Shown one piece after another: positions 1 to 8,319 of a stretch of 64,000 nt of DNA. How positions within the stretch are numbered: position 1 is the stretch's first letter; every line of letters begins with the position of its first letter. The stretch is from Lacticaseibacillus daqingensis. GTDB taxonomy: Bacteria > Bacillota > Bacilli > Lactobacillales > Lactobacillaceae. The notes below the pieces were generated by a model. It had not been told where the DNA came from. It saw only the letters and a program-made list of their open reading frames with translations, and did no database searches. The stretch spans positions 1 through 64,000 of the forward strand of contig NZ_RHOH01000009.1 in NCBI RefSeq assembly GCF_003946115.1, read 5' to 3'. The translations under genes were made by a program, and so were the position numbers.

Positions 1-80
1 CTCGCAAGGTCTTAGGCTGGAAGACACCATCAGAAGTCTACCTGGGTAAAAAGTTGCACTTGAGTTGACAATTCGTCGCA
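1..80 (+). mobile_element. C-terminal end of an IS30-family transposase, cut by the window edge
   Basis: The plus frame from base 3 reads RKVLGWKTPSEVYLG and stops at TGA 66-68. This matches the C-terminal signature of IS30-family transposases of lactobacilli (family knowledge). The TTGCACTTGAGTTGACAATT stretch over the stop codon resembles the right ends of these elements. Only the last 21 codons lie in the window, so it cannot be judged whether the element is intact. It sits directly beyond the veg terminator. Confidence 0.75.
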
Positions 81-81
81 C

Positions 82-110
82 AAAAAAACCGGCCCACAGC
101 CGGTTTTTTA
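82..110 (-). terminator. Rho-independent terminator of the veg end
   Basis: ACCGGC (88-93) pairs with GCCGGT (99-104) around a 5-nt loop. A-runs and T-runs on the two sides let it work in both directions. It overlaps the stop codon of veg. Confidence 0.8.
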
Positions 111-359
111 CGACGCTTTTACTTCGTCATCAAATGTGATCTGAATCGATTTGGTGAGGAGGTCCGCATAACTGTATGAGACCCGTTCAAATGCATTCTC
201 GTCTTGGTCCAGGTCGACCACGAAAATTGCCGGGTACGTTTCTTTGAGGGTTCCCTTGCGGCGGGTCACTTTTTTGCGGCCGGCCTGAGCGACAACGGTT
301 AGATTTTCCCCGATTTTTGAATCGAGTTGTTGCTTGATGCTTGCGATTGTAATTGGCAT
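108..359 (-). CDS. veg: Veg protein
   Basis: The 83-aa product starts MPITIASIKQQLDSKIG and contains the basic segment GRKKVTRRKG, typical of the small Firmicutes Veg family. Veg lies next to rsmA in Bacillus and lactobacilli and has been linked to biofilm control in B. subtilis (family knowledge). The start at 359 is chosen because AAGGGG (368-373) lies 8 nt upstream; an in-frame GTG at 368 would overlap that site. It is the last gene of the tatD-rnmV-rsmA-veg series and ends in its own terminator. Confidence 0.9.
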   Translation of the reverse strand: MPITIASIKQQLDSKIGENLTVVAQAGRKKVTRRKGTLKETYPAIFVVDLDQDENAFERVSYSYADLLTKSIQITFDDEVKAS

Positions 360-494
360 GCACTTCACCCCTTACAAGAGATAATAGCACAAATGCAAGA
401 AATTTGCAATTATACCATTACAATTCAAACCCCGCAACCAAAACGCGCCGCCACTCGGCGTTTTTTTAGGGTTTTCTCATTGATGTGGGGGCCC

Positions 495-1373
495 TTACAG
501 TCCAGCTGTTCGCAGGGCCTCGCTGAGTGCGGCAAACTGGGCGATCGAAAGCTGCTCGGCACGCTGACTCGGCGCGATCTCAACCGCGGCGAGCGCGGTT
601 GTCAGCTTGGCCTTGGTGTCGTCGCTCTTACCATACAGGCTGGTCAGGTTGTTCCACAGGGTCTTGCGCCGGGCAACGAAACTGCCGCGCACCAGGCGAT
701 CAAATGCGGCCTGATCTACCACGGCGGCACGCGGGGTCGCCCGCCGGGTCAGCGTAACGATGGCGGAGTCCACGTTGGGGGCCGGCACGAACGCGGTGCG
801 GCTGACGGTGAAGGCCACGGCCACATCCATGTGCTGCTGCACGCCGATGGAGAGGCTGCCGTAGTCCTTACTGTTTGGCTGAGCGGTCAGGCGCGCCGCC
901 ACCTCCTTTTGCATCATCACCGTGATGCTGGCAAAGTCGATGGGCGCATCGATCAGGTGCATCAGGATCGGCGTTGTGATGTAGTACGGCAGGTTCGCCA
1001 CTACTTTGATGGCGTGCTGCCCATCAAAGTGCGTCGCGATCAGCGTCGCCAGATCCGCCTTCAGGACATCCCCTTCTACCACCGTGGTGTTGGGGTACGG
1101 CGCCAGCGTTTCGGCCAGCACCGGCAGCAACCGCGGATCGATCTCAAGCGCCAGCACCTGGTGCGCCGCGGTGGCCAGGAACTCGGTCAGCGCGCCGATG
1201 CCGGGGCCGATCTCGATCACGTCATCGGCGGCTGACACGGCGGCAGCGGCCACAATGTTACTGAGGATCTTCGGGTTGGTCAAAAAGTTCTGGCCGAGGC
1301 TCTTCTTGAACCGAAAGCCGTGCCGGCGCAGGATGTCATTGGTGCGGCTCGGCGTTGCAATGTGGTCAGGCAT
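495..1373 (-). CDS. rsmA: 16S rRNA (adenine(1518)-N(6)/adenine(1519)-N(6))-dimethyltransferase
   Basis: The product (292 aa) dimethylates two adjacent adenines in helix 45 of 16S rRNA. FKKSLGQNFL near the N-terminus, the SAM-binding IGPGIGALTEFL and the catalytic NLPYY motif are all present. The start at 1373 follows AAGGAGG with 7-nt spacing and overlaps the end of rnmV by 8 nt, so the two are probably translationally coupled. A longer in-frame extension to 1415 lacks a ribosome site and would lie inside rnmV. Confidence 0.95.
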   Translation of the reverse strand: MPDHIATPSRTNDILRRHGFRFKKSLGQNFLTNPKILSNIVAAAAVSAADDVIEIGPGIGALTEFLATAAHQVLALEIDPRLLPVLAETLAPYPNTTVVEGDVLKADLATLIATHFDGQHAIKVVANLPYYITTPILMHLIDAPIDFASITVMMQKEVAARLTAQPNSKDYGSLSIGVQQHMDVAVAFTVSRTAFVPAPNVDSAIVTLTRRATPRAAVVDQAAFDRLVRGSFVARRKTLWNNLTSLYGKSDDTKAKLTTALAAVEIAPSQRAEQLSIAQFAALSEALRTAGL

Positions 1374-1932
1374 GGGCGTCCTCCTTGGATTGAAGCTGCT
1401 GTATGGCCGCGGCAAACGCGGCCGGAGTGATCTGAAACTGCGCGAGGCGTTTTTGCAACTGCTTGCCGTTGGTGTAGCCGATGTGCAGCAGCTCGCCGAG
1501 TTGCTCCCGGCGCTGACGTGCGTTGGGGCCGCCCAGCAGGCCGGCGTCCAGCAGGTCGGTGCGCGGGATCAGGGTCGGCGCGGCCACTTGCTCGGTGGTC
1601 AGGTGCGTCAGTGCCTCGCGCAAGGCCGCCGGGCTGGCGTGCTCGACACCCAGCGACCCCTGCTTGTCCGGCACCGCTTCGGCGCGGGGCAAAAAGGCGT
1701 GGGTCACGCCGGGCACGGCGCGGCTGATGGTTTTGCGGATCTTTTCGCCGGGAAAATCCGGGTCCGTCAGCACGATCACCCCGCGGGTCGCCTGCGCCTT
1801 TTGGATCAGCGCAAGCGTGGCCGGGGAGATCGCGCTGCCTTGGGTCTCAATCGTATCAATGGGGCCAAATGTCTCGTAAAGCCGCTTGGTGTCATCGCGG
1901 CCTTCCACCACGATCACTTGCTTGAATGTCAT
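1366..1932 (-). CDS. rnmV: Ribonuclease M5
   Basis: This 188-aa protein has an N-terminal TOPRIM domain: VIVVEGRDD carries the catalytic glutamate and VLTDPDFPGEKIR the acidic pair. RNase M5 performs final trimming of 5S rRNA precursors in Firmicutes. It starts 3 nt after tatD ends and overlaps rsmA, so the three genes form one tight operon on the minus strand. Length and gene order are normal for the family. Confidence 0.94.
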   Translation of the reverse strand: MTFKQVIVVEGRDDTKRLYETFGPIDTIETQGSAISPATLALIQKAQATRGVIVLTDPDFPGEKIRKTISRAVPGVTHAFLPRAEAVPDKQGSLGVEHASPAALREALTHLTTEQVAAPTLIPRTDLLDAGLLGGPNARQRREQLGELLHIGYTNGKQLQKRLAQFQITPAAFAAAIQQLQSKEDAHA

Positions 1933-1935
1933 GTT

Positions 1936-2721
1936 TTATCCTTTATCTGTGTCTGTGAGGCCAAACACCCGGTGGGCGTTGGCGCGCGTCATTGCCGCGA
2001 TCGCTTCAGGCGTGGTCTCGCGGTACTTCGCCACGGCTTCCACCACGTAGCGGGTGTAGGCGGGCTGGTTCGGCTTGCCGCGGTACGGCACCGGTGTCAG
2101 GTACGGGGCGTCGGTTTCCACCAGCAGGCGGTCGGCGGGGATCACCTGCACGCTTTCGTGTTCCGCCGGGGCATTTTTGAAGCTGACGATGCCCGAGTAG
2201 GAGACGTACATCCCCAGGTCAAGGAAGCGCTTGGCCCACTCGGCGTCTCCGGTGAAGCTGTGCATGATGCCGCCGAAGTCTTCGAGGTGCGCCGCCTTCA
2301 AAAGCGTGTAGGTGTCCTCAAAGGCATCGCGGGTGTGGATCGACACCGGCATGTGCTGCTCCCGGGCGATCGCCAGCTGGCGCGCAAACACGCGGCGCTG
2401 GGTCTCGCGGGGGCTGGTGTCCCAGTGGTAGTCCAGGCCGATCTCGCCCAGCGCCACGGTTTTGGGCGTCGCCAGCTGCGTCATCAAAAGCGCCTCGGCG
2501 GCCGGCGTGTAATCCTTGCTGGACTCGGGGTGCCAGCCGACGATCGCGTACAGCTGCGGGAACTGCACCGCCAGCGCCATGGCTCCGGCGTTCATCGCCG
2601 TGTCCGACCCGACGATGGCCATCTCGGTGACGCCCAGCGCTGCGGCTTCCGCCACATACGCCGCCTCGCGGCCTGCGTACGGGGTATCGTTCAGGTGGGT
2701 GTGTGAGTCAAAAATCTCCAT
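1936..2721 (-). CDS. tatD: TatD-family metal-dependent DNase
   Basis: The 261-aa product begins MEIFDSHTHLND, with the HxH metal ligands of the TatD amidohydrolase-like fold. Further motifs are GEIGLDYHWDTSPRETQ, PVSIHTRDAFEDT, GIMHSFTGD and LVETDAPYLTPVPYRG. Family members are 3'-5' exonucleases or D-aminoacyl-tRNA deacylase-like hydrolases. The start at 2721 is preceded by AGGGAGG; the frame extends to 2754 without support. Its usual upstream neighbour metG lies 15 kb away at 18186-20165. Confidence 0.93.
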   Translation of the reverse strand: MEIFDSHTHLNDTPYAGREAAYVAEAAALGVTEMAIVGSDTAMNAGAMALAVQFPQLYAIVGWHPESSKDYTPAAEALLMTQLATPKTVALGEIGLDYHWDTSPRETQRRVFARQLAIAREQHMPVSIHTRDAFEDTYTLLKAAHLEDFGGIMHSFTGDAEWAKRFLDLGMYVSYSGIVSFKNAPAEHESVQVIPADRLLVETDAPYLTPVPYRGKPNQPAYTRYVVEAVAKYRETTPEAIAAMTRANAHRVFGLTDTDKG

Positions 2722-2842
2722 CTTGTGGCCTCCCTGCCTTCGTATCCGTTCCATTATACACTAATCCCCGCACGCATTCGGGGTCGGTTTGAAGGTGAAT
2801 GACCCCAACCATAATTCATCTTTCATTCTAGTATCATCCTGC

Positions 2843-2848
2843 TATAAT
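2843..2848 (+). promoter_or_regulatory. Promoter -10 box for the small gene at 2877
   Basis: A consensus TATAAT lies 28 nt before the ATG in an AT-rich stretch. No good -35 box stands 17 nt upstream (CTTTCA at 2820-2825), so the promoter is only partly supported. Confidence 0.5.
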
Positions 2849-2876
2849 GTAATCAAATTCTTTGGAGGGAATATTG

Positions 2877-3125
2877 ATGTCCACAGTTAATTTGATTGTC
2901 CGGGTGTATACCGACCTCGACCATCGGCAGGTCGTCGAAGTCATCTACGCGAGTGCCGATCACGCCAAGGCGCTAACGCGACTGAACCAGCTTAGGCATG
3001 AAGCCACCGCGGCGATCCACTTGCTCCTGTACACGGTGCCGCTTGACACCGACCTGCCCCAGCTTGCCACCTACCCCGTCATTGAAACCAGCCCCCACAA
3101 CCTCAAGGGCCACCCACAAGAATAA
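2877..3125 (+). CDS. Small conserved-type protein of unknown function
   Basis: The 82-aa product begins MSTVNLIVRVYTDLDHRQVVEVIYASADHAKAL. I do not recognise the family. It has no signal peptide or membrane segment and looks like a small soluble alpha/beta protein. The ATG at 2877 follows TGGAGGG (2863-2869) with good spacing, and a TATAAT box lies upstream, so the gene is credible. It stands between tatD, transcribed the other way, and fbp. Confidence 0.7.
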   Translation: MSTVNLIVRVYTDLDHRQVVEVIYASADHAKALTRLNQLRHEATAAIHLLLYTVPLDTDLPQLATYPVIETSPHNLKGHPQE

Positions 3126-3243
3126 GGCGCCGCGCCCCTTATTGATGCGGCCACCCCTCGCCAGCACGTCGCTCAGTCTGGTGAAGGGTGGTCGTTTTTG
3201 CTTTGGTCCACCCGTATCCGGTCCAAAAATCAGGCAGTGACAT

Positions 3244-3272
3244 TTGGTGTTTCGGCCAACTTCCGGTATAGT
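3244..3272 (+). promoter_or_regulatory. Promoter of fbp
   Basis: TTGGTG (3244-3249) and TATAGT (3267-3272) are separated by 17 nt, and the GTG start of fbp follows 34 nt later. The box match is fair. Confidence 0.6.
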
Positions 3273-3306
3273 GGGGGCAAACTGGTCTAGCAAAGGAGAC
3301 GATACT

Positions 3307-5226
3307 GTGGCTGACCCAACTGCCGCCTACCAGACGCTGCCTGCCATCACCACTGAGCTGATCAACCTGACTGCCATTTTGCACTTGCCCAAGCCGACCG
3401 AGGCCTTCATGAGCGATCTCCACGGCGAGTACGATGCGTTTCAGCATGTCCTGCGCAGTGGTAGCGGCAACGTCAAAGTCAAGATCCAAGAATGCTTCAT
3501 CGGTGAGCTGACGCCCACCGCCCTGCAGGAGCTGGCCTTTTTGGTCTACTACCCCAGCGAGCGGTTGACCGTCCAGCACACCCGCACCACCGGCGAGGCG
3601 CTCACGCAGTGGTACCTCACCACCGTGCGTCAACTGCTCCGCCTGCTCGCATACACGGCCATGAAGTACACACGCTCCAAGGTGCGCAAGGCACTCGACC
3701 CGAATTTTGTCTACATCACCGAGGAACTGCTGTACAACTCAGCCACTGCCGATGACAAGGTGACCTACTACGGCACGCTGATCAACACGCTGATCGACCT
3801 GCACCAGGTGGACGGCTGGATCGTGGCCACCTGCCACACGATCCAGCGCCTGACCGTCGACCACTGGCACATTGTCGGCGATATTTACGATCGTGGGCCC
3901 GCCCCGGATCAGATTGTCGAGACGCTGATCCAGCGCAGCGACACCGTGGATCTGCAATGGGGCAACCACGACATTCTCTGGCTGGGCGGCGCGGCCGGTT
4001 CCCCGCTGTGCATCGCCAACCTGATCCGCATCTGCGCCCGCTATGGGAACCTCGATATTCTTGAGGAGGCGTACGGCATCAACCTGCGGCCGCTCACTCG
4101 CCTCGCCGAACGCTACTACGCCGACAACCCGATGTTTCGGCCCAAGCTGGACAGTGGCCGCGCGCCACTGAGCGTTGATGAACAGCTGGAAGTGACCAAA
4201 ATCCACCAGGCCATCGCCATCCTGCAGTTCAAGCTGGAGGGCCCCGTCATTTTGCGCCGCCCCGAATTTCACATGACGCACCGCCTGATCCTAGATAAAC
4301 TCACTGCAGACCGCACGCAGGTGCACCTCAACGGCCAGGACTATCCGGTGACGAACGGGTGCTTCGTCACGGTGGATGCCGCCGCCCCGTTCACGCTATT
4401 ACCGGAAGAACAGACCGTCATCGATCAGCTGGTCCACGCCTTCACGCACTCCGAACGCCTGCACCGCCACATGGATTTTCTGGTCGATCACGGCCACATG
4501 TTCCTGCAGTACAACCAGAACCTGCTCTTGCACGGCTGTGTGCCCGTGAACGATGCGGGCGCATTCGTCGGCCTGACGCTGGACGGGGTGACCTACGCCG
4601 GCCGCGCGCTGTTTGAGATGCTGGAGGCGAACCTGCGCGTGGCTTACACCCACCCCGCGGAGTCGGCGGACCGCGCCACGGACCTGCTGTGGTACCTGTG
4701 GACCGGGCCGTACTCCCCGCTGTTTGGCAAGCACGACATGACCACGTTCGAGCGCTACTTCATTCAGGCCACAGCGGCGCATGACGAGCATCCGAACCCC
4801 TATTATCACCTGCGTCACGACCCCGCGTTCGTCCAACGGCTCCTGCGCGAGTTCGGGCTGGACCAGGCCGTTGGGCACGTGATCAACGGCCACACGCCGA
4901 TCAAAAAGGGCAACTCCCCCATCATGGCCAACCGCAAAATGATCGTCATTGATGGCGGCTTTTCCCGCCCTTATCAGGCCACGACCGGCATCGGCGGCTA
5001 CACCCTGCTGGACAACTCGTATGGGATGCAGCTTGTCACCCACCAACCGTTCGTGTCCAAAAAAGAAGCCCTGCGCGACCTGACGGACATCCTTTCGACC
5101 AAGCGCGTCGTGGCCGCCGAACGCCAGCGCCGCACGGTCGCCCAAACCGATATCGGTGCCGCGCTTCAGCAACAGATCGCAACGCTCACGGCGCGCCTGA
5201 CGACGCGACAACCACCACACAAGTAG
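3307..5226 (+). CDS. fbp: Fructose-1,6-bisphosphatase, class III
   Basis: This 639-aa enzyme hydrolyses fructose 1,6-bisphosphate to fructose 6-phosphate for gluconeogenesis. The size and motifs fit class III Firmicutes enzymes, which belong to the calcineurin-like phosphoesterases: MSDLHGEYDAF, DIYDRGPAPD, WGNHDILWLG, and later VINGHTPIKKGNSP and VIDGGFSRPYQ. The GTG start at 3307 is chosen for its AAAGGAG site; the longer frame from 3244 runs through the promoter. It stands alone, followed by the divergent-free leader of the lac-type genes. Confidence 0.95.
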   Translation: MADPTAAYQTLPAITTELINLTAILHLPKPTEAFMSDLHGEYDAFQHVLRSGSGNVKVKIQECFIGELTPTALQELAFLVYYPSERLTVQHTRTTGEALTQWYLTTVRQLLRLLAYTAMKYTRSKVRKALDPNFVYITEELLYNSATADDKVTYYGTLINTLIDLHQVDGWIVATCHTIQRLTVDHWHIVGDIYDRGPAPDQIVETLIQRSDTVDLQWGNHDILWLGGAAGSPLCIANLIRICARYGNLDILEEAYGINLRPLTRLAERYYADNPMFRPKLDSGRAPLSVDEQLEVTKIHQAIAILQFKLEGPVILRRPEFHMTHRLILDKLTADRTQVHLNGQDYPVTNGCFVTVDAAAPFTLLPEEQTVIDQLVHAFTHSERLHRHMDFLVDHGHMFLQYNQNLLLHGCVPVNDAGAFVGLTLDGVTYAGRALFEMLEANLRVAYTHPAESADRATDLLWYLWTGPYSPLFGKHDMTTFERYFIQATAAHDEHPNPYYHLRHDPAFVQRLLREFGLDQAVGHVINGHTPIKKGNSPIMANRKMIVIDGGFSRPYQATTGIGGYTLLDNSYGMQLVTHQPFVSKKEALRDLTDILSTKRVVAAERQRRTVAQTDIGAALQQQIATLTARLTTRQPPHK

Positions 5227-5364
5227 ACCATTGCCCGGCGGTCACCCCTGCGACTGTGTGTTTTTGTTTGCCAATGTTTATTCCGCTGCCGCGCGCGTGA
5301 GGTTGACCAATAAGGCGCGCCCCAGTGCGGTTCGCGATGATGCAGGGACCGGTTTCATCAGGGG

Positions 5365-5393
5365 TTGACGGCGGATTCAGTCCGTGTTATCGT
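5365..5393 (+). promoter_or_regulatory. Promoter of the DeoR regulator and lac genes
   Basis: TTGACG (5365-5370) and TATCGT (5388-5393) are 17 nt apart. Downstream, 5403-5430 is AT-rich with repeated AAACAAAC-like words, a possible autoregulatory operator; that part is speculative. Confidence 0.6.
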
Positions 5394-5442
5394 GGTCGAG
5401 TAAACAGAAACAAACATTTTCTAACAGAATCGAGGTGAGCAC

Positions 5443-6222
5443 TTGCTAAAACGAGAACGACTGCTGAAGATTCGCACGCTGGTCGATGACAAGGGCATCA
5501 TGACTGTCAACGAGATCGGCGATAGCTTGGGCGTGTCGACCATGACCGTCCGGCGCGACCTCGATGAGCTGGCGGAAGAGCACGCTTTGGTCCGCATTCA
5601 CGGCGGCGCGCAGAGCATGCGCTACCGCCAAAGCGCGGAGATCGCACGCTTGGAGCGGCGGGCGTTGAACGTGGCGGAGAAAAACGAGGTGGCGAAAATT
5701 GCGGCCGGGTTGGTTCACTCCGGGGACACGATCTACATCGGCCCCGGCACCACCAACGAGCTGATTGCCACTTACCTGAACCTCTCAGACGTCCGGGTGG
5801 TGACGAACAGCCTCCCCGTTTTCCAAAGCTTTCAGGACCGCTCGGCCCAGTTCGCCTTGCAGCTCATCGGAGGGACCTATCAGGCCCACTCCGGGGCGTT
5901 CATCGGCAGCTTGGCCAACGAGGTGATCCTCAGGCTGCGCACCGATCTGGCCTTCATCAATGTGAACGGCATTGACGGTAACGCCATCACCAATGCCAGC
6001 CCCGATGAAGGCCAGACCCAGCGCATCGCCTTTGACAACGCCAAGGCCCGCTACGTCCTGGCCGACCTGACCAAGCTGAACCACCGCGACTTCTACACGT
6101 TCTACGCGTTGGACCAAACCACAGCGCTGATCACCAACGCTGCGATCAACGCCACCGACCGGGCGGCGTACGGCCAATTCACGCAAGTGCTGACTGGCGA
6201 GTCGGAAAATGCGCAAGTTTGA
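5443..6222 (+). CDS. DeoR/LacR-family transcriptional regulator
   Basis: The 259-aa protein has a DeoR-type helix-turn-helix in its first 60 residues (RLLKIRTLVDDKG, then VSTMTVRRDLDEL) and a C-terminal sugar-phosphate-binding domain with the IYIGPGTTNELIA loop. Such proteins usually repress neighbouring sugar genes until a sugar phosphate binds. A TTG start at 5443 fits the GAGGTG site upstream. lacD follows 64 nt later on the same strand, so it probably controls lacD-lacC-lacX (inference). Confidence 0.88.
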   Translation: MLKRERLLKIRTLVDDKGIMTVNEIGDSLGVSTMTVRRDLDELAEEHALVRIHGGAQSMRYRQSAEIARLERRALNVAEKNEVAKIAAGLVHSGDTIYIGPGTTNELIATYLNLSDVRVVTNSLPVFQSFQDRSAQFALQLIGGTYQAHSGAFIGSLANEVILRLRTDLAFINVNGIDGNAITNASPDEGQTQRIAFDNAKARYVLADLTKLNHRDFYTFYALDQTTALITNAAINATDRAAYGQFTQVLTGESENAQV

Positions 6223-6286
6223 CACTGTTGCTGTAATCTAGACGGTGACCGGGCGACCGGGACACCACAATATGGAGGGACTATTA

Positions 6287-7288
6287 ATGTCTGTAAAGCT
6301 TACTGCTGGTCAATTGGAACACTTGAAGAAACTCTCTGACAAGAACAACGTGATCTCCGCCCTGGCCATCGACCAGCGCGGTTCCCTGAAGAAGATGATC
6401 GCGGCGGCCGCGAACCAACCTTCTAACGAAACTGAAATCGTTGACTTCAAGAAGGCCGTTTCCGCTGAATTAACCAAGTACGCCAGCTCCATCCTGCTGG
6501 ACCCAGAATACGGCCTGCCAGCTGCCAACGTGCGCGATGAAAACGCCGGCTTGCTGCTTTCCTACGAAAAGACCGGTTACGATGCCACCGAACCTGGCCG
6601 CTTCCCTGACCTGATCGACGACCAAAGCGCCCTGCGCATCGCCGAAGAAGGTGGCGACGCCGTTAAGTTCCTGCTTTACTACGACACAGACGAATCCGAT
6701 GCCATCAACGACCGCAAGAAGGCCTTCGTTGAACGCGTTGGGGCCGAAGCCAAGGCCAACGACCTGCCAATGTTCTTGGAACTCGTTTCCTACGATGCCA
6801 ACATGGACTCCGTGACCGATGCCGCTTACTCCAAGGTCAAGCCACACAAGGTCATCGAAATGACCAAGGAATTCTCCAAGCCACGCTACAACGTTGCCGT
6901 GTTGAAGCTCGAAGTGCCGGTTAACCAGAAGTTCGTTGAAGGCTTCACCGAAGACGGCACCGAAGCCGTTTATACCAAGGCAGAAGCTGCGGCTTACTAC
7001 AAGGAACAGTCCGACGCAACGGACCTGCCATTCATCTTCCTGTCCGCTGGCGTGACCAACGACCTGTTCTTGAAGGAACTGCAATTCGCTAAGGACGCGG
7101 GCTCCACCTTCAACGGCGTGCTTTGCGGCCGCGCAACCTGGAAGAACGGTGTGAAGCCATTCGCTGCCGAAGGCGAAGAAGCCGGTAAGACCTGGCTGCA
7201 AACCGAAGGCAAGGCCAACATCGACCGTCTGAACAAGGTGCTGGCCGAAACCGCCACCCCTTGGACGAACAAAGTGGTCACCGACTAA
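6287..7288 (+). CDS. lacD: Tagatose 1,6-bisphosphate aldolase
   Basis: The 333-aa product splits tagatose 1,6-bisphosphate into dihydroxyacetone phosphate and glyceraldehyde 3-phosphate. ISALAIDQRGSLKKMI near the N-terminus, the Schiff-base lysine region VAVLKLEVPVN and the C-terminal GVLCGRATWKNG fit the class I LacD family. ATG 6287 follows TGGAGGG. Codon choice is strongly biased (GAA, AAG, AAC, GAC), unlike its neighbours, suggesting very high expression. The LacAB isomerase genes are not in the window. Confidence 0.92.
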   Translation: MSVKLTAGQLEHLKKLSDKNNVISALAIDQRGSLKKMIAAAANQPSNETEIVDFKKAVSAELTKYASSILLDPEYGLPAANVRDENAGLLLSYEKTGYDATEPGRFPDLIDDQSALRIAEEGGDAVKFLLYYDTDESDAINDRKKAFVERVGAEAKANDLPMFLELVSYDANMDSVTDAAYSKVKPHKVIEMTKEFSKPRYNVAVLKLEVPVNQKFVEGFTEDGTEAVYTKAEAAAYYKEQSDATDLPFIFLSAGVTNDLFLKELQFAKDAGSTFNGVLCGRATWKNGVKPFAAEGEEAGKTWLQTEGKANIDRLNKVLAETATPWTNKVVTD

Positions 7289-7300
7289 GCGACGTCACAC

Positions 7301-7335
7301 AAAAGCCGATCCCGGTTATCGGGACCGGCTTTTTC
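7301..7335 (+). terminator. Terminator between lacD and lacC
   Basis: AAGCCGATCCCG pairs with CGGGACCGGCTT apart from one mismatch, followed by TTTTT. It probably attenuates read-through from the strongly expressed lacD into lacC. Confidence 0.75.
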
Positions 7336-7371
7336 TGTTCGCACCCCTGTGTGCGGAAAGGAGTTTTAGCC

Positions 7372-8310
7372 ATGATTCTCACCGTTACCATGAACCCATC
7401 CATTGATATCGCCTACCCACTGGACCATTTGGCCATCGACACTGTCAACCGCATCACTGATGTCCGCAAAACCGCCGGCGGCAAAGGTCTCAACGTGTCG
7501 CGCGTGATCCACCTGCTGAGCCACCCACTGGTCGCCACTGGTGTGTTGGGCGGCAACTTCGGCCGCTTCATCGAAACCAAGCTCGACGAAGACGGCATTC
7601 CTCACGACTTCAGCCACATCGATCAGGAGTCGCGCCAGTGCATCGCCATCCTGCACGACGGCGGCAACCAAACCGAGATCCTCGAAGCCGGGCCTGAGCT
7701 GAGTGCCGCAGACGGTGCGGCCTTTCTCACCCACTTCGACCAGTTGCTGGCGCAAGCGGACCTCGTCACCATCTCCGGCTCCCTGCCACGCGGTTTAGCC
7801 CCGGACTTCTACAGCACTATGATCGCCCACGCTGCCGCCAAGCAGGTCAAGGTGATCCTAGATGCGTCTGGTGCCGCCTTGACGGCCGGCATCACCGCCT
7901 CGATCAAGCCACTGCTCATCAAGCCTAACGAAGACGAGCTGGCCGCGTTGCTCAACGTCCCGGTCGACAAGCACGACCTGCCGGCCTTGAAGCAACACCT
8001 TCAGGCCCCGGTGTTCGCGGGTATCGAGTGGATCGTCGTGTCCCTCGGGGCCGCCGGTGCGTTCGTTAAGCACAACGACCGCTACTACCAAGCCGCGATC
8101 CCGAAGATCAACGTTGTCAACCCTGTTGGCTCCGGTGATTCGACCTTGGCCGGCCTTGCCATGGCGATCGCGGACGGCAAGGATGACGAAGCCGTGATGA
8201 AGACGGCCATGACCACCGGCATGCTCAACACGATGGAAGCCCAGACCGGCTTCGTCAACCCGGCACTGTTTGACGAATACTACGCCAAAGTCACCGTCAC
8301 CGCACTGTAG
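7372..8310 (+). CDS. lacC: PfkB-family hexose-phosphate kinase, probable tagatose-6-phosphate kinase
   Basis: This 312-aa kinase has the ribokinase-fold marks TAGGKGLNVSRV and, near the C-terminus, NPVGSGDSTLAG, which contains the catalytic Asp and anion hole. The family phosphorylates tagatose 6-phosphate or fructose 1-phosphate, and the neighbouring lacD favours the former. The start at 7372 follows GGAAAGGAG. A 1-phosphofructokinase role cannot be excluded from sequence alone. Confidence 0.85.
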   Translation: MILTVTMNPSIDIAYPLDHLAIDTVNRITDVRKTAGGKGLNVSRVIHLLSHPLVATGVLGGNFGRFIETKLDEDGIPHDFSHIDQESRQCIAILHDGGNQTEILEAGPELSAADGAAFLTHFDQLLAQADLVTISGSLPRGLAPDFYSTMIAHAAAKQVKVILDASGAALTAGITASIKPLLIKPNEDELAALLNVPVDKHDLPALKQHLQAPVFAGIEWIVVSLGAAGAFVKHNDRYYQAAIPKINVVNPVGSGDSTLAGLAMAIADGKDDEAVMKTAMTTGMLNTMEAQTGFVNPALFDEYYAKVTVTAL

Positions 8311-8319
8311 GAGGCCACC

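Noticed and set aside
1006-2706. Long open frame opposite rsmA, rnmV and tatD
   Set aside because: GC-rich antisense shadow: it lacks a ribosome site and any family motif, and covers three well-supported genes. Similar long shadows opposite metG, the radical SAM gene, the sulfatases and the ABC exporter were dropped for the same reason.
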